From the NCBI GenBank assembly GCA_021849505.1, contig JAJZSW010000007.1, positions 1-56,572 on the forward strand: a stretch of 56,572 nucleotides of DNA, in the 5' to 3' direction. Position numbers and translations under genes: made by a program. The notes beneath the pieces were generated by a model. It made no database searches. It had not been told where the DNA came from and was given only the letters and a program-made list of their open reading frames with translations. The DNA is from Pseudomonadota bacterium. Lineage in GTDB: Bacteria > Pseudomonadota > Gammaproteobacteria > Burkholderiales > Rhodocyclaceae. Shown here in pieces: positions 35,318 through 50,851 of this stretch (within the stretch, counting starts at the first letter, position 1; every line of letters starts with the position of its first letter).

Positions 35318-36220
35318 TCAGACAGTTGCGATCAGTCTTTTTGGCTTGAGCCAGCCATCTTCGGAGACTTCGCCAAGGCCGATGAAACCCTGCGTGGCGA
35401 AAAGTCGAACTTGACTGGATGGCATGCCGTCCCGGCGTATCGGCTGGCCCTGAAGAATACGCGCGGCTTCGAGGTGGTTCAGATGCATCGCCGGAATGTC
35501 GACCAGCAAGGCATCGGTCGGCTGCAGCAGGCTGTCGCGCAATTCGCCGGCTTTCGCTTCGATGGTTTCGAGCGTCACCGCCTGCGCAATGTCCAGGCTG
35601 CCGACGCGCGTGCGGCGCAAGGCGGCCAGGTGGGCGCCGCAGCCGAGCGCGCTGCCGATGTCGGCGGCCAGCGTGCGGATGTAGGTGCCCTTGCTGCAAG
35701 CCACGCGCAGGTCGAAACTGTCGCCGCGCCAGGCCAGCAATTCGATGGCGTGGATCGTCACCTGGCGTGCCGCACGCTCGACCTCGATGCCCTTGCGCGC
35801 AAGTTCGTAGAGGGGAACGCCGTCGCGCTTGAGCGCAGAATGCATCGGCGGTACCTGTTCGATCGCGCCCGTGAAACGGCTCAGGACGGCGCGCACCCCG
35901 GCTTCATTCACATTGACGGGATGCGTCGCCAGCATCCGGCCTTCGGCATCGCAGGTATCGGTGACGATACCCAGCTTCACCGTGGCTTCGTAGGTCTTGT
36001 CGGCGTCGAGCAGGGTGCTGGAAAACTTCGTCGCCTCGCCGAAGCAGAGCGGCAGCAGGCCGGTCGCCATGGGATCGAGCGTGCCGGTATGGCCGGCCTT
36101 TTCGGCGTTGAACAGCCAGCGCGCCTTCTGCAGCGCGGCGTTCGAACTCATGCCCGGCGGCTTGTCGAGCAGCAGCACACCGTCGACACGACGCCGGGGA
36201 GCGCGTCGCGGCTTATTCAC
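35318..36220 (-). CDS. truB: tRNA pseudouridine(55) synthase TruB
   Basis: 300 residues. KPPGMSSNAALQK and AGHTGTLDPMATGLLPLC contain the catalytic Asp of the GTLDP motif (about residue 48). The enzyme makes pseudouridine 55 in the T-loop of most tRNAs. The start overlaps the rbfA end by 8 bases. A basic N-terminal segment (MNKPRRAPRRR) precedes the domain. Confidence 0.96.
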   Translation of the reverse strand: MNKPRRAPRRRVDGVLLLDKPPGMSSNAALQKARWLFNAEKAGHTGTLDPMATGLLPLCFGEATKFSSTLLDADKTYEATVKLGIVTDTCDAEGRMLATHPVNVNEAGVRAVLSRFTGAIEQVPPMHSALKRDGVPLYELARKGIEVERAARQVTIHAIELLAWRGDSFDLRVACSKGTYIRTLAADIGSALGCGAHLAALRRTRVGSLDIAQAVTLETIEAKAGELRDSLLQPTDALLVDIPAMHLNHLEAARILQGQPIRRDGMPSSQVRLFATQGFIGLGEVSEDGWLKPKRLIATV

Positions 36221-36614
36221 CCGCCAGCTTGTCCTTCTGGTCCGACTCGACGGCGGCGTCGATCAGCTGCGACAGTTTTGTGCCGCGCTCGACCGAGGCG
36301 TCGAAGACGAAGTGCAACTCGGGAATGTGGTGGATGTGCAGGCGGCGGCCGAGTTCGCGCCGCAGAAAGCCGGCGGCATGGGCAAGGCCTTTGGCCACTT
36401 CGCCAGCTCGTTCCTCGCCCGCCAGCGAGGTGTAGAACACCTTGGCATGCGCATAGTCGGGCGTCAGCTCGATGTCGGTGATCGTGACGAGCGGCAGCAG
36501 ATGGGCCACGCGCGGATCCTTGACCTGCCGCAGCAGGTCAACGAGATCGCGGCGAATCTGCTCCGCCACGCGATCCCCGCGCGAAAATCCCTGTGCCTGG
36601 TGCCGTCCCGCCAT
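36213..36614 (-). CDS. rbfA: 30S ribosome-binding factor RbfA
   Basis: 133 residues of the KH-like RbfA fold, with RGDRVAEQIRRDLVDLLRQ, VTITDIELTPDYAHAKVFY and the closing HIPELHFVFDASVERG. The protein assists 16S rRNA 5'-end maturation in the cold. Ordered between infB and truB as usual, with a 9-base gap after infB. Confidence 0.96.
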   Translation of the reverse strand: MAGRHQAQGFSRGDRVAEQIRRDLVDLLRQVKDPRVAHLLPLVTITDIELTPDYAHAKVFYTSLAGEERAGEVAKGLAHAAGFLRRELGRRLHIHHIPELHFVFDASVERGTKLSQLIDAAVESDQKDKLAGE

Positions 36615-36623
36615 CGCCGACTT

Positions 36624-39194
<2,571 letters not shown>

Positions 39195-39209
39195 TACGAT
39201 TGCGCCTCC

Positions 39210-40694
39210 TTACTGCTGCTCATCGGCGAACCAATGCGCGCGTGCCACGGTGATCAGGGCCTTGGCCCGCTCTGCGTCGATGCCGGTCAACTCCACCAGT
39301 TCGTCGACCGCGAGGTCGGCCAGGTCGTCGCGCGTACAGATGCCGCTCTTCGCCAGGCTGGCCGCCAGCGGCTTGTCCATGCCATCGAGTTCCAGCATGT
39401 CGTCGGCGACCTTTTCCAGTTCTTCCTCATTGACGATGGCTTCGGTCAGCAGCACGTTGCGCGCGCGATCGCGCAGTTCGTTGACCGTCGACTCGTCGAA
39501 GGCCTCGATTTCGAGCATCTCGGCGAGAGGCACATAGGCGACCTCTTCCAGCGTCGAGAAGCCTTCCTGCACGAGGATGTCGGCGACTTCGGCATCGACG
39601 TCGAGCTTCTCCATGAACAGTTCGCGGATGCTCGCGGTTTCCTTCTCCTGCTTTTCCTGCGACTCCTCGACCGTCATCAGGTTGATCGTCCAGCCGGTGA
39701 GTTCGGAAGCCAGCCGCACGTTCTGGCCGCTGCGGCCGATGGCGATGGCGAGGTTGGCCTCGTCGATCACCACGTCCATGCTGTGCTTTTCCTCGTCGAC
39801 GACGATCGAGCTGACTTCGGCCGGCGCCAGCGCGCCGATCACGAACTGCGCCGGATCGGCCGACCACAGCACGATATCGACACGCTCGCCGGACAGTTCG
39901 TTGGTCACCGCCGTCACGCGCGAGCCGCGCATGCCGACGCAGGTGCCGATCGGATCGACGCGCGGATCGTTCGACTTGACGGCGATCTTGGCGCGCACCC
40001 CGGGGTCGCGGGCGGCGGACTTGATCTCGAGCAGGCCGTCCTCGATCTCGGGAACTTCGAGCTCGAACAGCTTCATGATGAACTGCGGCGCGGTGCGCGA
40101 GAGGATCAGCTGCGGGCCGCGGGCCTGACGGTCGATCTTCATCAGCCAGGCGCGCACGCGGTCGCCGGGGCGGAGGTTTTCCTTCGGAATCATCTGGTCG
40201 CGCGGCAGCAGCGCCTCGATGCGGCCGGCCTCGATGATCGCGTTGCCGCGTTCCATGCGCTTGATCGTGCCGGTGACGAGATGCTCCTTGCGCTCGAGGA
40301 AGTCGTTGAGCACCTGTTCGCGCTCGGCATCGCGGATTTTCTGGAGGATCACCTGCTTGGCGGTCTGGGCGCCAATGCGGCCGAAATCGACGGCTTCAAG
40401 GGATTCCTCGATGTAGTCGCCGATCTGCACCTCGGGATCGTCCTCGCGCGCCTCGGTCAGGCCGATCTGCTGGGCGGGAATCTCGACTTCCTCGTCGTCC
40501 AGCACCAGCCAGCGGCGGAAGGCCTCGTATTCGCCGGTCTCGCGGTTGATTTCGACGCGCACGTCGGCTTCGTCGTGAATGCGTTTTTTGGTGGCGGAAG
40601 CGAGCGCCAACTCGAGGGCGCCGAACACGATGTCCTTGTCGACATTCTTTTCCCGCGCCAGGGCATCGACCAGCAACAGCAATTCACGACTCAT
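39210..40694 (-). CDS. nusA: Transcription termination/antitermination factor NusA
   Basis: 494 residues. N-terminal RNA-polymerase-binding domain (about 1-125), S1 domain (about 130-200), two KH domains (about 205-345, with [12 protein letters not shown] and [14 protein letters not shown]) and two acidic helix-hairpin-helix repeats at the C-terminus (about 365-490). It modulates pausing and termination. It follows rimP by 33 bases. Confidence 0.97.
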   Translation of the reverse strand: MSRELLLLVDALAREKNVDKDIVFGALELALASATKKRIHDEADVRVEINRETGEYEAFRRWLVLDDEEVEIPAQQIGLTEAREDDPEVQIGDYIEESLEAVDFGRIGAQTAKQVILQKIRDAEREQVLNDFLERKEHLVTGTIKRMERGNAIIEAGRIEALLPRDQMIPKENLRPGDRVRAWLMKIDRQARGPQLILSRTAPQFIMKLFELEVPEIEDGLLEIKSAARDPGVRAKIAVKSNDPRVDPIGTCVGMRGSRVTAVTNELSGERVDIVLWSADPAQFVIGALAPAEVSSIVVDEEKHSMDVVIDEANLAIAIGRSGQNVRLASELTGWTINLMTVEESQEKQEKETASIRELFMEKLDVDAEVADILVQEGFSTLEEVAYVPLAEMLEIEAFDESTVNELRDRARNVLLTEAIVNEEELEKVADDMLELDGMDKPLAASLAKSGICTRDDLADLAVDELVELTGIDAERAKALITVARAHWFADEQQ

Positions 40695-40727
40695 GACTCT
40701 TCTCCAATACTCAATAACTTAGAACGC

Positions 40728-41201
40728 TTAAAACTTGGGCACCAAACGGGCCTTGTCGATATTGTCGAAGGCGAACTCGCGTTCGCCTTCGGTGGTTCCG
40801 ATCCGTACGCGACCTTCGGCGCAAGCGAGGATCGTTCCGGAAAAGTTCCGTTGCACACCTTCGGGGATGCGCAGCTTGATCTGCACGTCCTGCCCGGTAA
40901 ATCGGACAAAATCCTCGGGCTTCTTCAGGGGGCGATCCATGCCCGGCGAGGACACCTCGAGCCGGTCGTAGTCGATGTTCTCGACCATGAACAGACGGGT
41001 CAGCTGGTTGCTGACCGCGGCGCAGTCTTCGACGGTGATTCCGCTGCGGGTTTCCGGCGCGTCGCCGGCAGGCCGGTCCCCGACCAGCGGCCGGTCAATC
41101 AACACCCGGAGCAGACGCGCGCGCGGGCTCGTCTCGAAATCCACGAGTTCGTAACCCAGTCCGACGACCGCCTGTTCGATGATGCCTGCCAGATCCGCCA
41201 T
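40728..41201 (-). CDS. rimP: Ribosome maturation factor RimP
   Basis: 157 residues. N-terminal alpha/beta domain (LAGIIEQAVVGLGYELVDFE) and a C-terminal Sm-like domain (VEVSSPGMDRPLKKPEDFVRF as the junction hallmark). It helps to assemble the 30S subunit and opens the rimP-nusA-infB transcript. The rluB terminator lies just upstream. Confidence 0.95.
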   Translation of the reverse strand: MADLAGIIEQAVVGLGYELVDFETSPRARLLRVLIDRPLVGDRPAGDAPETRSGITVEDCAAVSNQLTRLFMVENIDYDRLEVSSPGMDRPLKKPEDFVRFTGQDVQIKLRIPEGVQRNFSGTILACAEGRVRIGTTEGEREFAFDNIDKARLVPKF

Positions 41202-41231
41202 TCCTGCTTTTTGCCCATCCTGATGTGCAAC

Positions 41232-41261
41232 AACAAAAAAAAATGGGCCAACCGCCCATTT
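41232..41261 (-). terminator. Terminator after rluB
   Basis: On the minus strand, AAATGGGC and GCCCATTT form an 8-bp stem with a 5-base loop, followed by a run of T. It separates the smc-to-rluB unit from rimP. Confidence 0.9.
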
Positions 41262-41349
41262 TCTTGTTTTCGCGCCAAGTTTCCAGAGGAAACAGCCGCG
41301 AACTATTCAAGCCGCCCATTGTACAAGTCTTTGCGCGGCAAAGCAATTT

Positions 41350-42306
41350 TTATCGCTCTTTTTCGCCCGGCTTTTCCTCCAGGACCTTCAGCAGGGCCTG
41401 GACCTCTCCTGGCTCCAGTTCATGGCATTGCCCCCGCTTCAGGTTGGCCGGCAGAACGATCGGCCCGTAACGCACCCGCATCAGGCGGCTGACGGTCACG
41501 CCCACCGCCGCGAACATGCGCCGCACTTCCCGGTTCCGGCCCTCTTCCAGCGTCACGCGATACCAGTGATTCGCCCCCTCGCCGCCGGCTGGCTGCAGGC
41601 GGATGAACTTCGCGAATCCGTCTTCCAGCTCGATGCCATCGGTCAGTTTGGCGAGCGATGCCTCGTCGATCTCTCCCAGCACGCGCACCGCGTATTCACG
41701 GTCGATGCCGTAGCGCGGGTGCATGAGCCGGTTGGCCAGCGCCCCGTCGGAGGTAAACAGCAACAGGCCGCAGGAATTGAAGTCGAGCCGGCCGATGGCG
41801 ATCCAGCGACCGCCGCGCAGCCGCGGCAGGGCATTGAAGACGCTCGGGCGCCCCTGTGGATCATCGCGCGAGACGATCTCGCCCTCGGGCTTGTGATAGA
41901 GCAGCACGCGCGGCACGCGTGCGGCGAAATGCAGGTTGACCAGCCGGCCGCCGACCTTGACCTTGTCGGTGACCGCGACGCGCTGGCCGAGATGCGCCGG
42001 CTCGCCATTGACCTGCACCCGTCCGGCGGCGATCCATTCCTCGATTTCGCGCCGCGCGCCGAGCCCCGCGTCCGCCAGAGCCTTCTGGAGCTTGACGGTC
42101 GGGTCGGCACCAGGGGGGGCCGCAGTGGGGGCGGCCGACCTGACCTGGCTAGGCTTGCTCGGCGGCCGGAAAGGCGTCGCTTTGCGCCGGGACGGCTTCT
42201 GCTCCGTCCGTTCCGCTTGCGGTTGCGTCGCGGCTGGCCGCGATGGCCCCTGCCGTGACGTTTTCCGGGGTTTCGCTGATTTCGTTGATTTCGTTGGGCT
42301 GGGCAT
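41350..42306 (-). CDS. rluB: 23S rRNA pseudouridine(2605) synthase RluB
   Basis: 318 residues. A basic, Pro/Ser/Ala-rich N-terminal extension (about 1-68) precedes an S4 domain ([20 protein letters not shown]) and an RsuA-type catalytic domain with [17 protein letters not shown], in which Asp is the nucleophile. The first 158 bases overlap the 3' end of scpB in another frame. No alternative ATG lies between the overlap and the S4 domain, so the overlap is likely real. Confidence 0.9.
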   Translation of the reverse strand: MPSPTKSTKSAKPRKTSRQGPSRPAATQPQAERTEQKPSRRKATPFRPPSKPSQVRSAAPTAAPPGADPTVKLQKALADAGLGARREIEEWIAAGRVQVNGEPAHLGQRVAVTDKVKVGGRLVNLHFAARVPRVLLYHKPEGEIVSRDDPQGRPSVFNALPRLRGGRWIAIGRLDFNSCGLLLFTSDGALANRLMHPRYGIDREYAVRVLGEIDEASLAKLTDGIELEDGFAKFIRLQPAGGEGANHWYRVTLEEGRNREVRRMFAAVGVTVSRLMRVRYGPIVLPANLKRGQCHELEPGEVQALLKVLEEKPGEKER

Positions 42307-42841
42307 CGATCATCCGTTCGATCTCGGCCAGCGGCGGCAGTTCGGAGAGGCTGCGCAGACCGAGATCATCCAAAAACTTGCGGGTGGTGGCGTACAGGGC
42401 CGGGCGCCCGGGGGAATCCCGATGGCCGACGGCATCGATCCAGCCGCGGCCCTCGAGGGTCTTGATGACGTTGGGAGACACCGCCACGCCACGGATGTCC
42501 TCGATATCGCCGCGCGTCACCGGCTGGCGATAGGCGATGATCGCCAGCGTCTCCATGACGGCGCGCGAGTACTTCGGTGGCCGCTCGTTCTTCAGCCGGT
42601 CGAGGAAGACCTGATACTCCGGCCGCGTCTGGAAACGCCAGCCGGAGGACAGCTGGACGAGCTCGACGCCGCGCTCGGCCCAGTCGCGCCGCAGGTCGTC
42701 GAGCAGCGTGCGCCAGGTATCGTCGTCGAAGGGGTCGTCGAAGAGCTTCTTCAGTTCGGCCAGCGGCAGGGGTTCGGCCGCCGCCAGCAGCGCCGTCTCG
42801 AGCACGCGCTTGTAGTCTTCAGGCTTGTAGAGTTGCAGCAT
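42149..42841 (-). CDS. scpB: Segregation and condensation protein B
   Basis: 230 residues. Paired winged-helix domains (about 1-175) with [25 protein letters not shown], the family hallmark, then a variable acidic and alanine-rich tail that overlaps rluB. ScpB dimers bind ScpA in the Smc condensin complex. The start lies inside the scpA 3' end (23-base overlap). Confidence 0.93.
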   Translation of the reverse strand: MLQLYKPEDYKRVLETALLAAAEPLPLAELKKLFDDPFDDDTWRTLLDDLRRDWAERGVELVQLSSGWRFQTRPEYQVFLDRLKNERPPKYSRAVMETLAIIAYRQPVTRGDIEDIRGVAVSPNVIKTLEGRGWIDAVGHRDSPGRPALYATTRKFLDDLGLRSLSELPPLAEIERMIDAQPNEINEISETPENVTAGAIAASRDATASGTDGAEAVPAQSDAFPAAEQA

Positions 42842-43664
42842 CGCGCAATTTTACATAGATGGGCGCCAGCGCCTCGCTCTGCGTCAGTTCGACGAGGTTT
42901 TCGCGCGCCAGTTCGAGGATCGCGAGGAAGCTCACCACCATGCCGGCAATTCCGGCATGTCCCGCCATCGGCTCGAACAGGTCCTCGAACACCACGTAGC
43001 CGCGTCCCTGCAGATGGCGCAGGATCAGGCCCATGTGCTCGCGTACCGACAGTTCCTCGCGCTGGATGCGGTGGTGCTGCTTCATTTTCGCCTGGCGCAT
43101 GAGCGCCAGCCAGACCACCTGCAGGTCATGCACGCTGACGTCCGGCTGCCGCGCCGCGACCTTCTCGGCGATCCACACCGAGGCCCACTCGTAGTCGCGG
43201 TGCGCCTGCGGCAGCGCGTCGATGCGCGCGGCGGCCAGCTTCATGCGTTCATACTCCATGAGGCGGCGCACCAGTTCGGCGCGCGGATCCTCGGGCTCGC
43301 CGCTGTCCGCCTTGGGCGGGCGCGGCAGCAGCATGCGCGACTTGATCTCGAGCAGCATCGCCGCCATCAGCAGGTAGTCGGCCGCCAGTTCGAGATTGGA
43401 GCGGCGCATCGCCTCGACATAGACCAGATACTGCGCGGTCAGCGGCGCCATCGGGATGTCGAGAATGCTCAGGTTGGCCTTGCGGATCAGGTAGAGCAGC
43501 AGGTCGAGCGGTCCCTCGAAGGCGTCGAGAAACACCTCCAGCGCATCGGGCGGGATGTACAGGTCGCGCGGCATCTCCGGCAGCGGTTCGCCGTAGAGTT
43601 TGGGCACATGGGGCGCATCAGCTGCCGTCTCGCCACGACTGACTTTCGGTTCGTCCATTGTCAT
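42819..43664 (-). CDS. scpA: Segregation and condensation protein A
   Basis: 281 residues, the kleisin of the Smc-ScpAB complex. [25 protein letters not shown] is the N-terminal Smc-neck-binding hallmark. The C-terminal winged helix (about 225-281) binds the Smc head. The ATG overlaps the thioesterase stop as ATGA. Confidence 0.94.
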   Translation of the reverse strand: MTMDEPKVSRGETAADAPHVPKLYGEPLPEMPRDLYIPPDALEVFLDAFEGPLDLLLYLIRKANLSILDIPMAPLTAQYLVYVEAMRRSNLELAADYLLMAAMLLEIKSRMLLPRPPKADSGEPEDPRAELVRRLMEYERMKLAAARIDALPQAHRDYEWASVWIAEKVAARQPDVSVHDLQVVWLALMRQAKMKQHHRIQREELSVREHMGLILRHLQGRGYVVFEDLFEPMAGHAGIAGMVVSFLAILELARENLVELTQSEALAPIYVKLRDAATLQA

Positions 43665-44143
43665 GACACCGTGTAGGCAGCAGTGCCCACCGCGATCAGG
43701 TCATTCCGGTCGTTGAACAGCTCCATGCGCGTGACCGCGACCTTGTTGCCGGTACGCAGCGGAAAGCCGCGCGCCAGGAACCACTCGCCGGTACCGGGCC
43801 GCAGGTAATCGATGCGCAGGTCGATGGTGCCGATGCGCGCGAAGCGTTCGAGGATTTCCTCGACCGGCTTGCCTTTCAGCTTCTGCTGCACGCCGAGGAA
43901 GGCCACCAGTCCGCCGGTGACGTCGAGCACCGACGAGATCACGCCGCCGTGCAAAATGTTGCGCACATAGTTGCCGACGAGATCGGGCCGCATCGCGAAG
44001 CGGCATTCGGCCTGCTCGTGATGCAGCGACAGCACGTCGATGCCGAGGATGCGGTTGAACGGCATGCGCTCGACGAAGCTCTCGCGGATGATCGCGAGCA
44101 GCTTCGCCTCCTCGGCCGCCTCCTGCTCCGCCGTCTTTCTCAC
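43661..44143 (-). CDS. Hotdog-fold thioesterase
   Basis: 160 residues from a GTG at 44143 that overlaps the trpS stop (GTGA). The hotdog core has NYVRNILHGGVISSVLDVTGG, typical of PaaI/YiiD-like acyl-CoA thioesterases. Substrate unknown. No other start gives a full domain without entering trpS. Confidence 0.85.
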   Translation of the reverse strand: MRKTAEQEAAEEAKLLAIIRESFVERMPFNRILGIDVLSLHHEQAECRFAMRPDLVGNYVRNILHGGVISSVLDVTGGLVAFLGVQQKLKGKPVEEILERFARIGTIDLRIDYLRPGTGEWFLARGFPLRTGNKVAVTRMELFNDRNDLIAVGTAAYTVS

Positions 44144-45342
44144 GAGTAATCCAGTCCGATCGCCTCGCGCACGTCGCGCATGGTTTCCTGGGCGAGCTTG
44201 CGCGCCTTCTCGCAGCCGTCGGCGATGATGTTCTTGACCAGCTGCGGATCCTCCTCGTACATGCGGGCGCGCTCGCGCATCGGCTCCTGCTCCTTCAGCA
44301 CGCCCTCGATCACCGGCTGCTTGCACTCGATGCAGCCGATGCCGGCGGAACGGCAGCCTTGCTGCACCCAACTCTTCACCTCGTCATTCGAATAGATCTG
44401 GTGGAACTGCCAGACCGGGCACTTGTCCGGATCGCCCGCATCGGTGCGCCGCACGCGCTGCGGATCGGTCTGCATGGTGCGGATCTTCTTGCGGATCGAT
44501 TCCTCGTCCTCGCGCAAGGCGATCGTGTTGCCGTAGGACTTCGACATCTTCTGGCCGTCGAGGCCCGGCATGCGCGACGCCTCGGTCAGCAAGGCACCGG
44601 GCTCGGCCAGAATCATCTTGCCGCTGCCTTCGAGGTAGCCGAACAGCCGCTCGCGGTCGCCGTGCGAGAGGCTCTGCGCCTCGTCGAGCACCGCGTGGGC
44701 CTGTTCCAGCGCCGCTTCCTCGCCCTTCTCCTGATAGCGCGTGCGCAGCTCCTCGTAAAGCTTGGCGCGCTTGCTGCCGAGCTTCTTCACCGCCTCCTTC
44801 GCCTTCTCCTCGAAACCCGGCTCGCGGCCGTAGAGGTGGTTGAAGCGGCGCGCGATCTCGCGCGTGAATTCGATGTGCGGCACCTGGTCCTCGCCCACCG
44901 GCACCTTGTCGGCGCGGTAGATCAGGATGTCGGCCGCCTGCAGCAGCGGATAGCCGAGGAAGCCGTAGGTGGTCAGGTCCTTGTGCGTCAGTTTCTCCTG
45001 CTGGTCCTTGTAGGTCGGCACGCGCTCGAGCCAGCCGAGCGGCGTCATCATCGAGAGCAGCAGGTGCAATTCGGCGTGCTCGGGCACGCGCGACTGGATG
45101 AAGATGGTCGCCTGCGCCGGATCGACGCCGGCCGCCAGCCAGTCGACCACCATGTCCCATGCGTTCTGGGTGATCGTGCCCGGCTCGTCGTAGGCAGTCG
45201 TCAGCGCATGCCAGTCGGCAACGAAGAACAGGCAGGGGTATTCATGCTGGAGCTTGATCCAGTTGGCCAGCACGCCGTGGTAGTGGCCGAGGTGGAGGCG
45301 GCCCGTGGGGCGCATGCCGGAGAGAACGCGTTCGACGAACAT
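44140..45342 (-). CDS. trpS: Tryptophanyl-tRNA synthetase, probable iron-sulphur type
   Basis: 400 residues from the ATG at 45342 (MFVERVLSGMRPTG). Class I motifs: RLHLGHYHG (HIGH-like) and KMSKS (about 225-230). Near the C-terminus Cys308, Cys330, Cys337 and Cys340 are spaced x21, x6 and x2. That is close to the pattern of the [4Fe-4S]-binding TrpRS of Thermotoga, where the cluster lies near the anticodon site. Ordinary E. coli TrpRS lacks it. The frame is open further upstream, but those codons lie in the M50 gene. Confidence 0.95.
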   Translation of the reverse strand: MFVERVLSGMRPTGRLHLGHYHGVLANWIKLQHEYPCLFFVADWHALTTAYDEPGTITQNAWDMVVDWLAAGVDPAQATIFIQSRVPEHAELHLLLSMMTPLGWLERVPTYKDQQEKLTHKDLTTYGFLGYPLLQAADILIYRADKVPVGEDQVPHIEFTREIARRFNHLYGREPGFEEKAKEAVKKLGSKRAKLYEELRTRYQEKGEEAALEQAHAVLDEAQSLSHGDRERLFGYLEGSGKMILAEPGALLTEASRMPGLDGQKMSKSYGNTIALREDEESIRKKIRTMQTDPQRVRRTDAGDPDKCPVWQFHQIYSNDEVKSWVQQGCRSAGIGCIECKQPVIEGVLKEQEPMRERARMYEEDPQLVKNIIADGCEKARKLAQETMRDVREAIGLDYS

Positions 45343-45350
45343 GGTTGGAG

Positions 45351-45998
45351 TCAGAGTGAAAACAGGTTCTTGATGAAAAAGAGGAAGGTACGCATCAGCG
45401 GCGTCAGGATCAGTTCCAGCCCGCCGAGGAACATCAGCGCCAGCAGGATCACGAAGCCGTAAGGCTCGATCCGCGCGAACTTCCACGCGATCGGGTGCGG
45501 CAGCAGGCTGACGGCGATGCGCCCGCCGTCGAGCGGCGGAATCGGCAGCAGGTTCAGCAGCATCAGCACGCCATTGACGGTGATGCCGGCGCGCGCCATC
45601 TCGGCCAGCGGCAGACTATACGCGTTGTCGGGCATGAGCACCGCGAGTTTCAGCACCAGCGCCCAGGCAAACGCCATGAACAGGTTCGCACCCGGCCCGG
45701 CTGCGGCCACCCAGAGCATGTCCTGCTTGGGCTTGCGCAGCCGGCCGAAATCGACCGGCACCGGCTTGGCCCAGCCGAACAGGAAAGCCCCCTTCGTGAA
45801 GAACAGCAGCAGGGCGGGCACCAACAGGGTACCGACCGGGTCGACGTGCTTCACCGGGTTGAGCGTGATGCGCCCGAGCTGCCAGGCCGTCGGGTCGCCG
45901 AAATGGCGCGCCACGTAGCCGTGCGCCGCCTCGTGCAGCGTGATGGCGAAAATGACCGGGATGGCGTAGATCGCCAGTGTCTGAATCAGGTTTTCCAT
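45351..45998 (-). CDS. Site-2 protease family (M50) membrane metalloprotease
   Basis: 215 residues with about five membrane helices. The first holds the zinc motif HEAAHG (HExxH) at residues 22-26, and the second zinc ligand lies in LNLLPIPPLDGG near residue 145. These minimal S2P proteins cleave substrates within the membrane. The partner is unknown. It lies directly upstream of trpS (8-base gap) in the smc-rluB unit. Confidence 0.9.
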   Translation of the reverse strand: MENLIQTLAIYAIPVIFAITLHEAAHGYVARHFGDPTAWQLGRITLNPVKHVDPVGTLLVPALLLFFTKGAFLFGWAKPVPVDFGRLRKPKQDMLWVAAAGPGANLFMAFAWALVLKLAVLMPDNAYSLPLAEMARAGITVNGVLMLLNLLPIPPLDGGRIAVSLLPHPIAWKFARIEPYGFVILLALMFLGGLELILTPLMRTFLFFIKNLFSL

Positions 45999-46021
45999 GG
46001 AAGAGGGATTTTAATCGACGC

Positions 46022-46653
46022 TCAGTCGCTGACCAGTCCGAAGGGTTCGAGCGGCCCCTTGCCGGCGCGCACGAGTTCCGGAGCGCCCCCGACCAGGTTG
46101 ATCACGGTCGTCGCCCCGCTGCCGCAGGCGCCCGCATCGATGATCAGGTCGACCTGGTTCTCGAGCCGGTTGCAGATTTCCTCGGAATCGCTCAACGGCC
46201 CCTCGTCGCCGGGCAGGATCAGGGTCGAGCTCAGGATCGGCTCGTTGAGTTCCTTGAGCAGCGCCAGCACCACCGGATGATCCGGCACGCGCAGGCCGAT
46301 GGTCTTGCGCTTCGGATGCAGCACGCGGCGCGGCAGCTCCTTGGTGCCCTCGAGGATGAAGGTATAGCTGCCCGGCGTCGCCGCCTTGAGCAGGCGGTAC
46401 TGGACATTGTCGACGCGCGCATAGGTGGCGATTTCCGACAGGTCGCGGCACATCAGCGTGAAGTGGTGGCGCTCATCCACGCCGCGGATGCGGCGGATGC
46501 GCTCGAGCAGCGCCGGGTCGCCGAGATGCCCGCCGAGCGCATAGGCCGAGTCGGTCGGGAACACCACCAGCCCCCCCCTGCGGATGATCTCCGCCGCACG
46601 CGCGATCAGCCGCGGCTGGGGGTTCTTCGGATGGATCTCGAAATAATCCGCCA

Positions 46654-46654
<1 letters not shown>
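46022..46654 (-). CDS. TsaC/YciO-family threonylcarbamoyl-AMP synthase-like protein
   Basis: 210 residues from the ATG at 46654, which shares its A with the preceding stop (TAATG). GGLVVFPTDSAYALGG and the KRKTIGLRVPDHPV segment are hallmarks of the YrdC-like fold, which uses threonine, bicarbonate and ATP to make the precursor of tRNA t6A. The context beside the PHP phosphoesterase and trpS is that of yciO. A true TsaC role is therefore uncertain. Confidence 0.9.
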
Positions 46655-50740
<4,086 letters not shown>

Positions 50741-50756
50741 TTACCCACCCCTCCCG

Positions 50757-50776
50757 ACCTCCCCTCCCGGGGAGGT
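50757..50776. repeat. Hairpin in the smc-zipA gap
   Basis: ACCTCCCC, loop TCCC, GGGGAGGT: an 8-bp perfect stem between smc and zipA, with no T-tract. It might slow transcription or stabilise RNA. The rest of 50741-50851 shows nothing that I can name. Confidence 0.5.
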
Positions 50777-50851
50777 GACGAGTGTTCGCCGCTATGCGGC
50801 TCCGGTTCGCCGGCTGCGCCACCCTTGGGACGGCCCTGCGGGTGGCGCTCC

